From: Harmothoe impar
Taxonomy: Eukaryota; Annelida; Polychaeta; Phyllodocida; Polynoidae
Assembly: GCA_947462335.1 (NCBI GenBank)
Contig: OX381720.1
Coordinates: 2,177,501-2,241,500 of the forward strand
Length of the DNA stretch: 64,000 bases
Direction of reading: 5' to 3'
Part shown: positions 46,447 to 57,315 of the stretch, piece by piece
Layout: every line of letters begins with the position of its first letter
Position numbering within the stretch: position 1 is the stretch's first letter
The notes under the pieces: generated by a model
Told to the model about the DNA's origin: nothing
Database searches by the model: none
What the model saw: the letters and a program-made list of their open reading frames with translations, nothing else
Position numbers and translations under genes: made by a program

Positions 46447-49400
46447 ATGGAGGTTTTACCGATGACGTTGTGCCTTCTCATTGTGGTTATAGTTTCACAA
46501 ACGGGAGGTAAGCCTATGTTCTGTTCTATGGGGACTGACTGGATGATTGAAATCTTTACTGACTATTATTAGATCTCAATAAAATATTTAAAAAATATTA
46601 AGACCTGACTCAGGTTTTAATACAGGTTGATCCTAGCATTGTTTTTTGCAAGATTTTTGTGCAAATTGTTTAATATTGAAATATTTAAACTTTTAGTCAG
46701 GAAGAAGAAGCTCCCATTGACTTCAGTAGTCTGAATGGTTATCTGATTTCAGAAAATCGCTTCTTAATAGCAACACTCAACAATTTCATGATAATTCCTA
46801 CTTTCTGGAGGAATAAGAGAGTCATCCCGATGAGCTGCGTGTCAATGCGGTGATTCACAGCCGATTCCTGGTTCTTTCAACTCTACAAAAAAAAAGAAGA
46901 TAGAATTAAGAAAAACGACCTACCTTCCCTAATGCTTAAATCCATGAACTGATACACACTTTTTTTTGGTCTCAAGCTTGTATTTCTTTATATCATACAG
47001 TTCCACAGATCGATCAGCCCTTGAACTAGAAACAGAGAAGGGATAACAATACCACTTGGAAATAAATCAGATCTATAATTAGAAGATAGCAACGTTTCAG
47101 TGAATTACCCCAATACTCAATCATATATTGGACTATAGTACTTGAATATATCATTAGCTGTGTTAAGAAATAAATAGTCTGCATTATTCTTTTAGTGGGG
47201 AGGGGGAGATGAATATACCATGTAGTATGTGTTAGTGCACCTTTGCTTATAGATGTGAAAGATGTTATGTAGTGCTGCCTAAAAAGATTTGTCCTAAAGG
47301 AGAGGTCTTTCTTGAACAATGGGGCGGGGTATGGTGGATTTGGTGGGAATCAAAGAAAAAATTATATTTTTAGCAAAAAGCAAGTGCATGACTATAGCTT
47401 AAAGGGGTTGGCTGCCTTGGCGGATAATTTCAACGCACTCTTGCTAAAATCCACTGTTCAACATCACCAAAAGGTGTTGTTTTGTTCTGATTTCACTCTA
47501 TATCCCCACATTGTGTCTAGGTGCTGTGGAGACTACTCCTGACCTAGATCTACTGAAAGAGTGCAGTATATACCAGATTCAGGTGCCATCCCATCCTGAA
47601 ATTGATGGCAACTATACCAGAATAAACAAGATATGTGATGGAAGACCTGTATTTCATAAGGTACCTATTTGTGATATTTCTCAGCAAATTGGAATACTGC
47701 ATGTAACAGTAGCCCTTGAGTAAGATAGTTATCCAGCTTTGAGTACCTGAGGATTCGTTTTTGGTATGAAAAGATGTATTTCATGTATTTCATACTGGAT
47801 AGTGAATAAATACTGCTCGGAAGGTTTTCATATCCAGTCTTACGTACAGATTCGCTTGATTTGATAAGTATAAATGCATGATTTGTATATAATATCACCC
47901 TGCACTAAGGTGGTTTTTTTGCAGATCATGCTCTTATCAAATTCATGGGGTGGTTGCTAGGGACATTAGGGTCGCTAGAACACTAGTTTTTAGCGTTTCA
48001 TAAACATCTATAGAGGAGGGAATATAATAGATGATCTCTAGGTGTTAAAGGTATGAGAATGAAGGGTAAAAGTGATTTTTCAAATTTACTGATTTTTCCG
48101 CCAATTTTCTTACTTTAAAACGCTCCGTAAAACTTAGTAGGCTAATAGAAATATCCATAAAAGATGACACGGTTCCCTCAATAAGATTAAGATTAAGTTT
48201 AGACCATCAAAACTGTTAATTCTGAAGATATATCATCCCATAGAGCTGTTGATGGAAAAGGACCCCAAAAAGATTCACATTCCAACCCTAGCAATGGTCT
48301 ATCTAATCCAAGGTATATGAAAGGGGCATATTATATGGTCCTATCGGTATGCGATATGTAAAGTTCTGAAGAAAACTCATCAAAATATAAATAATTAAAT
48401 GTAAACAGTATCCTTAAGTATTTCAAATAGGACAAGGCATGGGTTTTCCAACTAGATCCATCCTGAAAGGATGAATGCCATACTCTTGATCTTTCTAATT
48501 GTAGGATTTCAAGAAGACTGTAGATATTGCCATGGGAATAATTTAGGGCCCTTTCTTTTGAACAATCAGTTGTTTTTGTTTTAACAAGTAAACAAGAATT
48601 GAGGTTGTTGCCACGTAAAAATATTTCTCATGGGACCCATTCAAGACACCAAATAAGCAGGGGGGAGGGTTTATCAGGGGTAGGATGATATTACCTCAAA
48701 TATGGTAGTACCTATATGAGTTCCTTGGGTCTATGTTAGGGGGGTAGATATGATTAGGCAACCAGCTGTATTACCAACAAACTAGTTGAACCATTGAATT
48801 CTTTGGGTCCATTTTAGGAGGGTAGGCATGATTATAATCAACCTAAAGACAATGGAAATGTGTGTTGCTAGGCAGATAAACAATTAGAATAGCTGTTGCT
48901 CGGCAACCAGCTGTATTAGCAACAAACCAATAGAACCATTGAATTCCTTGGGTCCAATTTAGGGGGGGAGGGATGATTATAATCAACCTCAGGACCATGG
49001 AAATGTGTGTTGCTAGGCAGATAAACCATTAGAATAGCTGTTGCTAGCTGTATTAGCAACAAACCAATAGAACCATTGCATCTCTTGGGTCAATGTTAGG
49101 TGGGGTAGGTAAAATCATAATCAACCTCAGGATCTATCAAAGGTTGATTTATATTATTTTTTATCACATAGCATAAATTATTTGTGTTGTTACTTATCAT
49201 TCCAAGATGGCGGCGCGCATTCTGACTTTTGTTAAAGTGCAAACATCATATATGCCTTATCCTGGTGGTGCCTTGGCTGAATAAGCTCCCCCTCCCCCTA
49301 CTACTATTTACTTTTCAGTCAGAAGGTCAGATCTGGTTGGTAGCATCTGGCGTCTTCTGGATGATGCAACTTGGGGGTGCGTGTGTCAGAGATTTGATCT

Positions 49401-49460
49401 ACGAGTTAGAAGGCGGACATGGACCGGCTGAGGCTTATGGTGCAGTTTGTGTCCAGACAG
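46447..49460 (+). CDS. third paralog, signal peptide and one module, 3' part outside
   Basis: Three exons: 46447-46507 (signal peptide MEVLPMTLCLLIVVIVSQTG, donor GTAAGC), 47521-47660 and 49319-49460. Phases are 1, 0 and 1. The module keeps the four cysteines (KEC, KICDGRP, GGAC, AVC), the GNYTRIN and CDGRPVFHK signatures and W-LVASGVFW. It has GPAEAYG instead of GPSEAYG. The exon ends in phase 1 with a donor, so further modules or a terminal exon are expected to the right, but the LTR retrotransposon begins at 52442 and none is visible. The gene may therefore be interrupted, or may splice across the element to exons beyond the window. It is the intact counterpart of the truncated exons at 27402 and 29546. 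Confidence 0.6.
47661..49318. other. intron of the third paralog
   Basis: Intron between the two module exons. It is the duplicate of 27515-29545 but lacks the 28115-28473 element. It holds the ~130-bp repeat array (48596-49105). Confidence 0.55.
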
Positions 49461-49511
49461 GTAAGTGCCACAAGATAGGGCAAACTCCCAGAGACTACCT
49501 GTATACCTCAC

Positions 49512-50120
49512 TTAGTCCTTACTCCCCTACACACCCACTCCCCTTTTCATGCACTCGCATACTCAACAACCTCTTGACCCCATTCCTACATTCTCGATTT
49601 CCAGCGATCGATTTAACCTTCTCTCTGGATCAACCTGGCGCTCTCCTGTGGCAAAAAAAAACCGAAAGGAGTACCACTTTCCTGCTTTCCTGACCGAATC
49701 ACACACTGCTCATCTCCCTACACCAAAAATAGTTCCTTGGTAAATCAACAAATGCCCCCATCAAAACATGATCAATCTGTCTATAACTTTCAGAATGACT
49801 TCTTTAGAGCCTCATGCATATTTGTATCGAATGGCTCAAACAAAATTGCATATTTCAATGACCATGGCGTAGGGGACCGTTTTGGTCCCTAGTCTTACAC
49901 GGAGGAAGGATATTGCAGAGGTGAGTAGACCGTGTCATACGAAATCTCTGCCGACTGGAGATTGCCCATTCCTACTCCCCTTCTTCCCTATTCACCCATG
50001 CACCTACTCCTCTACAGCCCTACCCACCCACTCACCCATTCCCTTACTCACTCACTCCTTTACTCACCCACTCTCTTAGTCACCCACCCCTTGACTCATC
50101 CACATCCCTACTCACCTACC
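49512..50120. repeat. CTCCCCTACTCACCCA minisatellite, interrupted
   Basis: Two blocks (49512-49572 and about 49970-50120) of the cluster's C/T-rich minisatellite are separated by about 390 bp not present in the first copy. That insert starts near TACATTCTCGATTTCCAGCG and ends near GGAGATTGCC. Its ends are not clear. Confidence 0.6.
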
Positions 50121-50797
50121 GTACTACCCGACTCCTCCAATCCCCTTTGGGACATAGTAGACCGCTGGCTTTTTTTGTTTCTAGCAGTTGACATTGCTAT
50201 GCCGCCTTCTATACCCCCTGCTAAAATAGATTTTAAGAATAAGCACTTACTGAGTGGGGAAAATTCAACCATGGCCCTTCTCATTTCCGCAGGTATGCCT
50301 GTTTTCTGATTAATTGAAGCATATTGTTATTAGACCTAAGCCTTGTGTCCTTCAGAATGTCATGATTCAGATGAAACATAAAGAAATCGTTATTGCAGGG
50401 ATATGTTTTTATTTTTATGCTTCTTTGGATTCAGTCTGAAATGGATCAGTATTTCAGATAAAGGTCCTCTCACATATTTACATACTGTCTAAAAGGTTAC
50501 GCTGTATTTGCATATATTTTTCAAGAACACCTTGGTCAACACCCTTTTTGTTCGTTGCATGATATTCGACACTGATTATGTGAAAGATATCATGGAGCGC
50601 TGCCTGAAATGATTTGTCCTGATAGCAGCTCTGGAAGCAAAGTCCTGGCTAATAAGCTCAACGGGAGGGAGGGTGAGTCAGGGTATAGTGTGTGTGTATG
50701 GGGCAGGCCTGGGGGACACGGGGACCAGGGTCTCTTCTCTTAACCTAACGGGATCTGGAGGTCAACATATATGCCACCTTAACATAAGAAGTATATT

Positions 50798-51140
50798 CCA
50801 GTGGCGTAGGAAAAGGGGGGGATTGGGGGGGGGGCCGGGCCCCCCCCCCATCACTGAGGAAGGGGGGCCTGAATATGTTTGGGCCCCCCCAAAATTTGTC
50901 GAGACATGTCATATGGGGCAGATAATTTCCAATTCTGACCTTTCCCACATAGGGAAATGTGGGTGCAGAGGGGACTGGGACCCCAAATTAGAAATAAAGG
51001 GGGCTCAAATACTACTTTTCCATACAATCTAACATAAGTGTGTATATGATACAGCGTGCGTAAAAACCAATACATAGAGTTGGTTGGAGTGGGCCCCCCT
51101 GGCCCCCCCCCCCAATGAAGATTTGCTTCCTACGCCTCTG
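50798..51140. mobile_element. MITE with CAGTGGCGTAGGAA ends
   Basis: The ends, read inwards, are CAGTGGCGTAGGAA and CAGAGGCGTAGGAA. TATT flanks both sides (50794-50797 and 51141-51144). It is absent from the first copy near 31957. The G-rich interior yields a Gly/Pro ORF that is not a gene. The CAGTGGCGTAG end is common in hAT-type MITEs, although only 4 bp of duplication are evident. Confidence 0.75.
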
Positions 51141-51144
51141 TATT

Positions 51145-51765
51145 CTCAGAAGAGACTTTTGATGACTTCAGCATTTTTATGAGAAATAAAGAAATTGATT
51201 TCTGAAACCTGGTTGAAAGATAAGGTTCCTGATAACCACCTCAAGGGTATAACTTAATAAGACTCGATCGCCAAATTGACAAAGAATGTGGGGGTTTAAT
51301 GGCTCATGTTAAAGATGATATCACCATTGGTCAATCATTAACTGATACATATATAGCGTTAGCAAGGCAAATCTGGAAATGCAAGTGTTCACCATAAAAA
51401 AGGGTTAAAATAAAAAACTAACTGTCTTTAACGTGTACAGGCCCCGATTAGGTAAAGTTAACACTGCATTGGATATCTTAGCAGGGAAATTAAATCACCT
51501 TTGTCATTATTACCAAACTAATGAAGTACTTATTTTAGGGGACTTTAACATTAATTTTAAATTCACTGCAGAAGGAGACGGGAACAAATTAAGACAAAAC
51601 ATGTCAGCCCTTGGTTTTCAACAACTAATAAAAGGACACACACATTTTAACCCCAATAGTGACCCAACTACCATTGATTTAATTTTTATAAACTCCCCTC
51701 ACGTTAAAAGAAAAGACAAGTGTTATTCTATATGCCCTTCTATTGGTAGTACTGGCAGTGATTAG
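51145..51765 (+). pseudogene. LINE endonuclease fragment (second copy)
   Basis: Duplicate of 31969-32600. The part before 51433 has additional small deletions and frame changes. The open part from 51433 keeps YRP, GDFNI and TTIDLIF. Interrupted upstream by the MITE at 50798. Confidence 0.7.
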
Positions 51766-52798
51766 CAGTATTCTGACATGCATTCTATCAAAGTCTGCAC
51801 TATGTAGCAGTTAAACCTAAAAGAATTATCTAGAGAATGACGTCACAAGTGAACAAAAATGTGTCCAGCCATACAAAGCCTATGTAAATACAGAATATTC
51901 AACTACCATTTATAATGCATTAAACAACCAATATACAATAAAGAAGCTATTCATTGTCTTCATAAATTAGTTATAAACCCCCTTTCCTTCTCACTTCATA
52001 AAAAGAGGCACCAGGAAGGCCACTAGAGCTAATATAAATGAAACAGATACAAAATAGAAAATCGTTTGCACCTCCACTGCTCTATGATTGGTCCTTGAGT
52101 AGCCCTTAATTGGCACTTAAGATACACTGAGAATGGTGTACATTACCGAGCAACCAATCAAGGAGTCGTTCTGGGAGTGTCTAGACCAATCAATAGAGAT
52201 GGGCTGAGCATGTCTGGGTGGATTTTGGTATCATGTGACGTCATTTCCGACCTGGTCTGGTCTGGTTTATTTCAGGTTTAATGCTACATGGTGAAGATTT
52301 TGATAGAATGCATGTCAGAATACTTCGAATCAAGGCAAATACTACCAATAGATGGGCACATAGAATTATGCTGGTCTTTTCTTTTAAAGCAAGTGGGAGG
52401 AACAATTGCATTGCCTGAAAAGGCATGGGAGATTTATATAGTGTAGTGGGTCGACGCTATAGGGCACAGAGGATACCTGGGCTGGGGGCCGCCATGACAC
52501 CTCCGCCCCCGACGCCAACCATTACATAACACCAGGTTAGGAGTGTGTGCTCATGTGGACATACAAGAAGCCACTCCCAGCTGCTAAAGGCTTCCACAAA
52601 TGTCCTAATAAAAACACATTTTTATTATTCAGTTTCAATCAGTTTTTAACTCTGCTTTACTTCCATTACAATTATGTTACAAAGGGGTTAATAATGGACA
52701 TGTAAAATACCCAGGGAGTATGACAGGTGGGGTAACTCAGTGGTTTCACTGTGAGCGAAAATAGGGAGCTGTCACACCTCTGACTCTTCACACCTCCT

Positions 52799-52806
52799 TA
52801 TATAAA
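52799..52806 (+). promoter_or_regulatory. possible LTR TATA box
   Basis: TATATAAA about 360 bp into the LTR; position is plausible for the U3 promoter. Based on sequence match only. Confidence 0.3.
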
Positions 52807-53703
52807 CACTTTGATACATGTGTAAGGCTGTCCATGGCTTTATTTTCACACACCTATACTGTGTAATAAGTTAAGAATGCCTCAGGGTGTGTGGGAAAAG
52901 TGGGAAAGTCAGCAAAATTATCATAGAACAAAGAGCCTAACACAGACTTAGCCCCCGACAGCTGCAGCTCCACACATGCGCCATCTAGGGGGTAGGCCCG
53001 GAACTAGGGTATGCCATCCTCGGTATACTATTTCTATAGAACCAGTTTGGGTTATATTGGGTATGTGTGTTGCCGTGTATCCGGGCCGCGCTCCTGTCTG
53101 GTGCCGGGTATATAGTTACATAAGTCTACACCTGAGGATTGAGAGAGCGCGGCCTGGTTATGTGCATTGAGCTGTGACCGCCACGTGTCACCCGACATAT
53201 CTCGGGTACCGTGTCGGCCCGGATGCACCGGTGCGTGGTTGCCCAGAGTTCCTCGGGAACTCAAGTGTTTACGAGTAATGGAGAGAGTTACATAAGGATC
53301 AGTACATAAGACCTGGGGTTCTGCTAATCGAGGACCCAGTCTTGCTGTGCACTTCGGCCAGCTCGACTGCTCCACAACAGAGCTTCCCCGAACTCTGTTG
53401 TACCTTTTAGGCCTAGTCCTGTCGCTGCTTCCAACTTTGTCACCCTGCGTCTCTCTCTCTGTTCTACCCTCTGGGGGAACTAGAGGAGATAGACGCACTG
53501 GTGGACAACTCCCGACACAGAACTCCTTCCGGGGAGTCTGGTCCAAGTGGAGTTAACCATGATGGAAGAGAGCCTTGGAACTCGGGAATTATGTACTAGA
53601 CCATGAGCGTATACCTCTTGTATGTTCATATGACCACTGGTGTTCAGAAGCCTATTTGATTGTTACTATCCGTCTGTATGATTACGAGCCGTATGTCAAA
53701 ATG

Positions 53704-53709
53704 AATAAA
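53704..53709 (+). terminator. possible LTR polyadenylation signal
   Basis: AATAAA 80 bp before the LTR end, followed by GTGTAATTTCTG. The location near the R/U5 side is plausible. Confidence 0.45.
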
Positions 53710-53789
53710 GTGTAATTTCTGAACAACCTATTTTCGAATCTGGAGTTTTTCATAGCTGATGCCTATCTTAGAATGGCCAACAGCTACAC

Positions 53790-53802
53790 TGGTGCCGTGA
53801 CC
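53790..53802 (+). other. primer binding site
   Basis: TGGTGCCGTGACC one base after the LTR. It starts with TGG, the complement of the tRNA 3' CCA end, as expected for minus-strand DNA priming. Confidence 0.75.
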
Positions 53803-53861
53803 ACTTTGGGTAAGTATTGATTTACATTAATTTTCTTTGAAATTGAGAGGTAAGCTCTTAC

Positions 53862-56753
53862 ATGTTTGAACCAGAATTGGTAGGTTTCAAGGATAGTTAT
53901 TACAGGTTGCTTTTGTGTGGTGAAGAGATGTCGGATACAGAGGTACCTCCCCCGTCGGTTACAAACCAAGGGGAGGGTATGCGCCCTAGGTTACGATCTA
54001 GGGTGAGGTTTAATGCTAGGCAGAAGGTACATACGTTCAATCAGAATAGGGAAATTGGACATGGAGGGGAGGATGAAGCCCACGAGGTGAGATCTGAGGA
54101 TTCACAAGGGGACCCCCCAGCGAAACGTCCAGCTCTAGAACCAGATAGGGGTATGGAGGGACCTGTCCAGGTGGGGGACACATCACGGGAGGATGTGACG
54201 CTTGGACAGGTGACCATGGAAGATGCTGGAGAGGATAGTGACTCTAGTATACCTAGTCTGGAGGGTACGGTAGATGTACCAGTGACATGGGAACGTAGAC
54301 CAGTGCCCACTGTAGAGACAGTGGAAAGGACTAGGATAGTAGTCCAGGGTAGTCAAGATGGGGTTGCAGCTGTCAAAGGGGACGACCTGGAGAAAACTCC
54401 GGAGGAAGGGAAGGAGACAGCTGTGGCAATCTCCAAGGGGGATAAGCTGTTTCCGGATCCTTTTAGGTTGACGATACCTGGTTTAGAGGTTCCGCCTTAT
54501 GGACCCAGGGAGAGGTTGAGCCTGGATAACATAAGGACGCTCAGATTAAGGAATGAGCATGATCACATGAAGGAAGGGATAAGGATAGAGGAGGAATCCC
54601 TGAGAAAGTTGAAGGAAGAGAGGGAAGCTTTCGAAAAGAGTTTTTTGGCAAAAAGGTCAGGAAATATTGGGGAACATGCAGCTCAGATAAAACATCTGGC
54701 ACAGATCTCTGTCAATGTGGGTCTATTTGAAGGTACTGAAGTCAGACTGAAGTCTGAAACAGAAAAGCTAGTGGTGCCGAATAAGGAAATTAGTTCTGAG
54801 ATTCTAGCAAGGCAGTTACAAGTAGCTGAATATGATGAGTTGCTGAAGAAGCAAAATAGTAAGCTGGGAGAGCTAGAGACGCTAGCTCAACAAGCTGAAA
54901 ACCACATGGTGAAGAAACTAGAACCTGAAGGAGTGAAGGCAGATGGGGACCCGGTCGGAAAGGCACAGGAGGTATCTAGAGATGAGACCTTTGTAACTGC
55001 CGACGAGCCCTCAGTATTTGTCGTCAATGCAGCGGAGGAGGTAGAAAAACCACCTGCCACTGAGGATCTAGATAGTTCCATGGTGATACATACAGCAGAT
55101 ATGTTATCCAGTGTGAGTGGACACTCATCTATGCAGGGCAATAAGTTTGACAAGAATGAGGAGTTCATGTTGGAACTTTGTGGTAGAGTGGAGAAGCTGT
55201 TTCAAGAGAAGTTAGATTGCTTTCTTGAAGAAACAGAATCAGTGAGCGTAGAAAATGACACTAAGAGAGAAAGAGGGGATGTTCCAGTAGCTCAGGCTAC
55301 AGGACATAAGGCTCCTGTGGGAACAGTTAATGCTGCTCCAGCTCCCGGTGCTCATTCTACTCCAGCTCCAGGAGCAGGGCAGGTTCATACAGTTCCGGTA
55401 AATGTGTCTACAGTGGGTAGACCAGGTTTGCCAAGGGGGGCAAACATGAATGCTCGGCCGCCAGGTCAAGGGAATCTGGCTGGGCCTAACACCTCCTATG
55501 GGGGGTGGGGCAATGTGGGACCGGATAACTGTTATGGGAACGCGAGGCCTATGTTCAATATACCACCTCCCCCATTGCCTGGCAGTCATATAACTCCAGG
55601 AAGCATGTATACACCAAGGACATGGGGTGCTGATCAGAGAGGGACGCCTTATCAACATAGGGGAAATATGTCGATGGAGGATGAGGCAGTGTTCCAAAGC
55701 AATCCAGCAATTAGAAGATTGGGGATTGATGCAGTACCGAATGACGTGGGGAACTCTAGAGCAGTGGATTATGCTTTGAGTCAGGCTGACATACCGTTGA
55801 GAACGGGGATGACGGCTGTGAAGAAGCAGGCTATCAAGATGAAGCAGTATGATGGCTCAGTTCCATGGAGGAAATGGTTCACACGATTTTCAGCAGATAT
55901 GCGACATAATGGCTGGGAAGGGGATGAGTGCCTCGCAGCTTTGTCGTGGTGTCTACGAGATGGTCCTGGTGATTCCGCCCTAACGAGCTTTGAATTAAGC
56001 GGGGGTAGAACGTACAAGGGATTGGTGGAAACAGCTTCTTGGGCTTTGGGTTCCACATCCGGTGCGGATCCCGCATCTGAACTGGAGGCAAGGGTTCAGA
56101 AGCTCGGTGAAGGACACCGACAGTTTGGAATGGCTCTCCGAGTGCTGGCAGCGGAAGCATTTGAATCTATGAGTCTGAGTGATCCATGGCTGGTGAGGAA
56201 GTTGTCCAGCTTGTATATAGATGGACTTAGGGATGAAAGATTATCAACCGAGATTGCTTCGCAGTGGAAGACCACTATGTCGCTGGCAGACATCTTCGAG
56301 CTAACAGAGGATGCTCTAAGAAAGAGGAAGTTATTGAAAACTGTGGAGGCAGCTCCTGTAGCTGGAATTGAGATACCTGAAGCGGGGGGTGATCTAGCTA
56401 CAGAGGGTGTGCAGGAGGTGGCAGCTATAGATCCTAAATGGGGAGAACGTCGTACTTTGTATAAAAGACGAAAGGTTCCAGGATCGGACGCTCCAGCGCC
56501 AGAGGAGGGTGCATTGAAAACCATGATCGGAAAAGTCATGGATGAGCGTAGTAAAGCTGAGAAGGCTGAAAAGGTCGCAACTCGTGGTCGCGGTAAGGGG
56601 AAACCCAACAAAGACACGAAATGTTACAATTGTGGGAAGAAGGGTCACTTTGCAAGGACATGTTGGTCCAAGGATACTAGGAATGTATCATCGGTCGAGA
56701 AACAAAAAGATGGACCCTCTTCTGACCAAAGCCCACCGCCGACGGAAAACTAG
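53862..56753 (+). CDS. gag: gag polyprotein
   Basis: A 963-residue open frame from ATG at 53862; a second in-frame ATG at 53928 (MSDTEVPPP) is an alternative start. It is longer than usual for gypsy gag. The N-terminal third is acidic and disordered. A charged, probably coiled-coil stretch (about residues 220-350, rich in E, K and L) follows, then an Ala/Pro/Gly-rich linker (about 485-615). A capsid-like helical region lies at about 640-830 (WRKWFTRFSADMR, LSWCLRDGPGDSAL). The C-terminus is basic with one CCHC zinc knuckle (CYNCGKKGHFARTC, residues 921-934). The protein would assemble particles and bind the RNA. The stop TAG at 56751 overlaps the next frame, which is already open from 56726. 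Confidence 0.9.
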   Translation: MFEPELVGFKDSYYRLLLCGEEMSDTEVPPPSVTNQGEGMRPRLRSRVRFNARQKVHTFNQNREIGHGGEDEAHEVRSEDSQGDPPAKRPALEPDRGMEGPVQVGDTSREDVTLGQVTMEDAGEDSDSSIPSLEGTVDVPVTWERRPVPTVETVERTRIVVQGSQDGVAAVKGDDLEKTPEEGKETAVAISKGDKLFPDPFRLTIPGLEVPPYGPRERLSLDNIRTLRLRNEHDHMKEGIRIEEESLRKLKEEREAFEKSFLAKRSGNIGEHAAQIKHLAQISVNVGLFEGTEVRLKSETEKLVVPNKEISSEILARQLQVAEYDELLKKQNSKLGELETLAQQAENHMVKKLEPEGVKADGDPVGKAQEVSRDETFVTADEPSVFVVNAAEEVEKPPATEDLDSSMVIHTADMLSSVSGHSSMQGNKFDKNEEFMLELCGRVEKLFQEKLDCFLEETESVSVENDTKRERGDVPVAQATGHKAPVGTVNAAPAPGAHSTPAPGAGQVHTVPVNVSTVGRPGLPRGANMNARPPGQGNLAGPNTSYGGWGNVGPDNCYGNARPMFNIPPPPLPGSHITPGSMYTPRTWGADQRGTPYQHRGNMSMEDEAVFQSNPAIRRLGIDAVPNDVGNSRAVDYALSQADIPLRTGMTAVKKQAIKMKQYDGSVPWRKWFTRFSADMRHNGWEGDECLAALSWCLRDGPGDSALTSFELSGGRTYKGLVETASWALGSTSGADPASELEARVQKLGEGHRQFGMALRVLAAEAFESMSLSDPWLVRKLSSLYIDGLRDERLSTEIASQWKTTMSLADIFELTEDALRKRKLLKTVEAAPVAGIEIPEAGGDLATEGVQEVAAIDPKWGERRTLYKRRKVPGSDAPAPEEGALKTMIGKVMDERSKAEKAEKVATRGRGKGKPNKDTKCYNCGKKGHFARTCWSKDTRNVSSVEKQKDGPSSDQSPPPTEN

Positions 56754-57298
56754 TAGGGGTTGTTGTCGATGACAACATAACAACCCCGCCTGTGATTGTC
56801 AAAGGTACTGTCGAAGGAAGATCAAAAGATTCCATTTCATTGGAGCCGCTGGGGTTAGCCGCACCTGAGGCTGATCCGCCAGGTGGAGATGGGCCCCAGG
56901 GAATGGACGAGAGGGGTGTTGAAGATTTAGCTCATCTGGACACCGTCCGTAGAATTGAGTTGGCGGAAGAAGTAGAAAGGTTTTGTGCTTCGCGACTCAA
57001 ACCCAACGATCCTATAGTTAAGGGGCCGGGGTCGGTCAGAAGTGCTGATGGATCTTATATGCGGACACATGGCAGACAGGTGATACCCTTTTGGGTGAAT
57101 CAACATTCATTTGTTGTTTCAACAACTGTAGCTGAACTGACGGATGAGGGAATCTTGGGAGTGGATTTTTGTTCTCTGTATGGTGCTGTATTGGATAGTG
57201 TGACAGGGGAGCTCACTTTTCGATATCCACAAGAGATTTCAGGCGTCTCATCTGTCTCTCAGAAGTCCGAATTCCTCCCCGCCATGTATGCAATGTAG
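56726..57298 (+). CDS. protease frame (retropepsin-like, possibly inactive)
   Basis: Open in the -1 frame relative to gag, from 56726 (no ATG is needed if it is reached by frameshift), to TAG at 57298. The C-terminal half fits a retropepsin: SADGS, TVAELTDEGILGVDFC (the ILG-x-DF motif) and AVLD. The expected active-site triplet D-T-G/S is not seen. The best-placed candidate is LDTVRR near nt 56938, with Val instead of Gly. The frame overlaps gag by 25 nt, which contains GGAAAAC directly before the gag stop as a possible slippery site. The start of the pol frame overlaps its end by about 100 nt. Either frameshifting or indel damage separates these frames. Confidence 0.65.
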   Translation, partial: PKPTADGKLVGVVVDDNITTPPVIVKGTVEGRSKDSISLEPLGLAAPEADPPGGDGPQGMDERGVEDLAHLDTVRRIELAEEVERFCASRLKPNDPIVKGPGSVRSADGSYMRTHGRQVIPFWVNQHSFVVSTTVAELTDEGILGVDFCSLYGAVLDSVTGELTFRYPQEISGVSSVSQKSEFLPAMYAM

Positions 57299-57315
57299 TT
57301 GTATACTGCCGGGAT

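Larger units (their letters stand above)
52442..53788 (+). repeat. 5' LTR (1347 bp)
   Basis: The LTR starts TGTAG and ends CTACA, a 5-bp inverted terminus. The left edge is fixed by comparison with the empty site in the other duplication copy, and the right edge by the primer binding site. A TATATAAA word (52799-52806) may be the promoter TATA. AATAAA at 53704-53709 may be the polyadenylation signal. The 3' LTR that would confirm the borders lies beyond the window. Confidence 0.8.

Noticed and set aside
50673..51032. Gly/Pro/Arg-rich ORF of 119 codons
   Set aside because: Most of it is inside the G-rich MITE at 50798-51140, which is missing from the paralogous copy.
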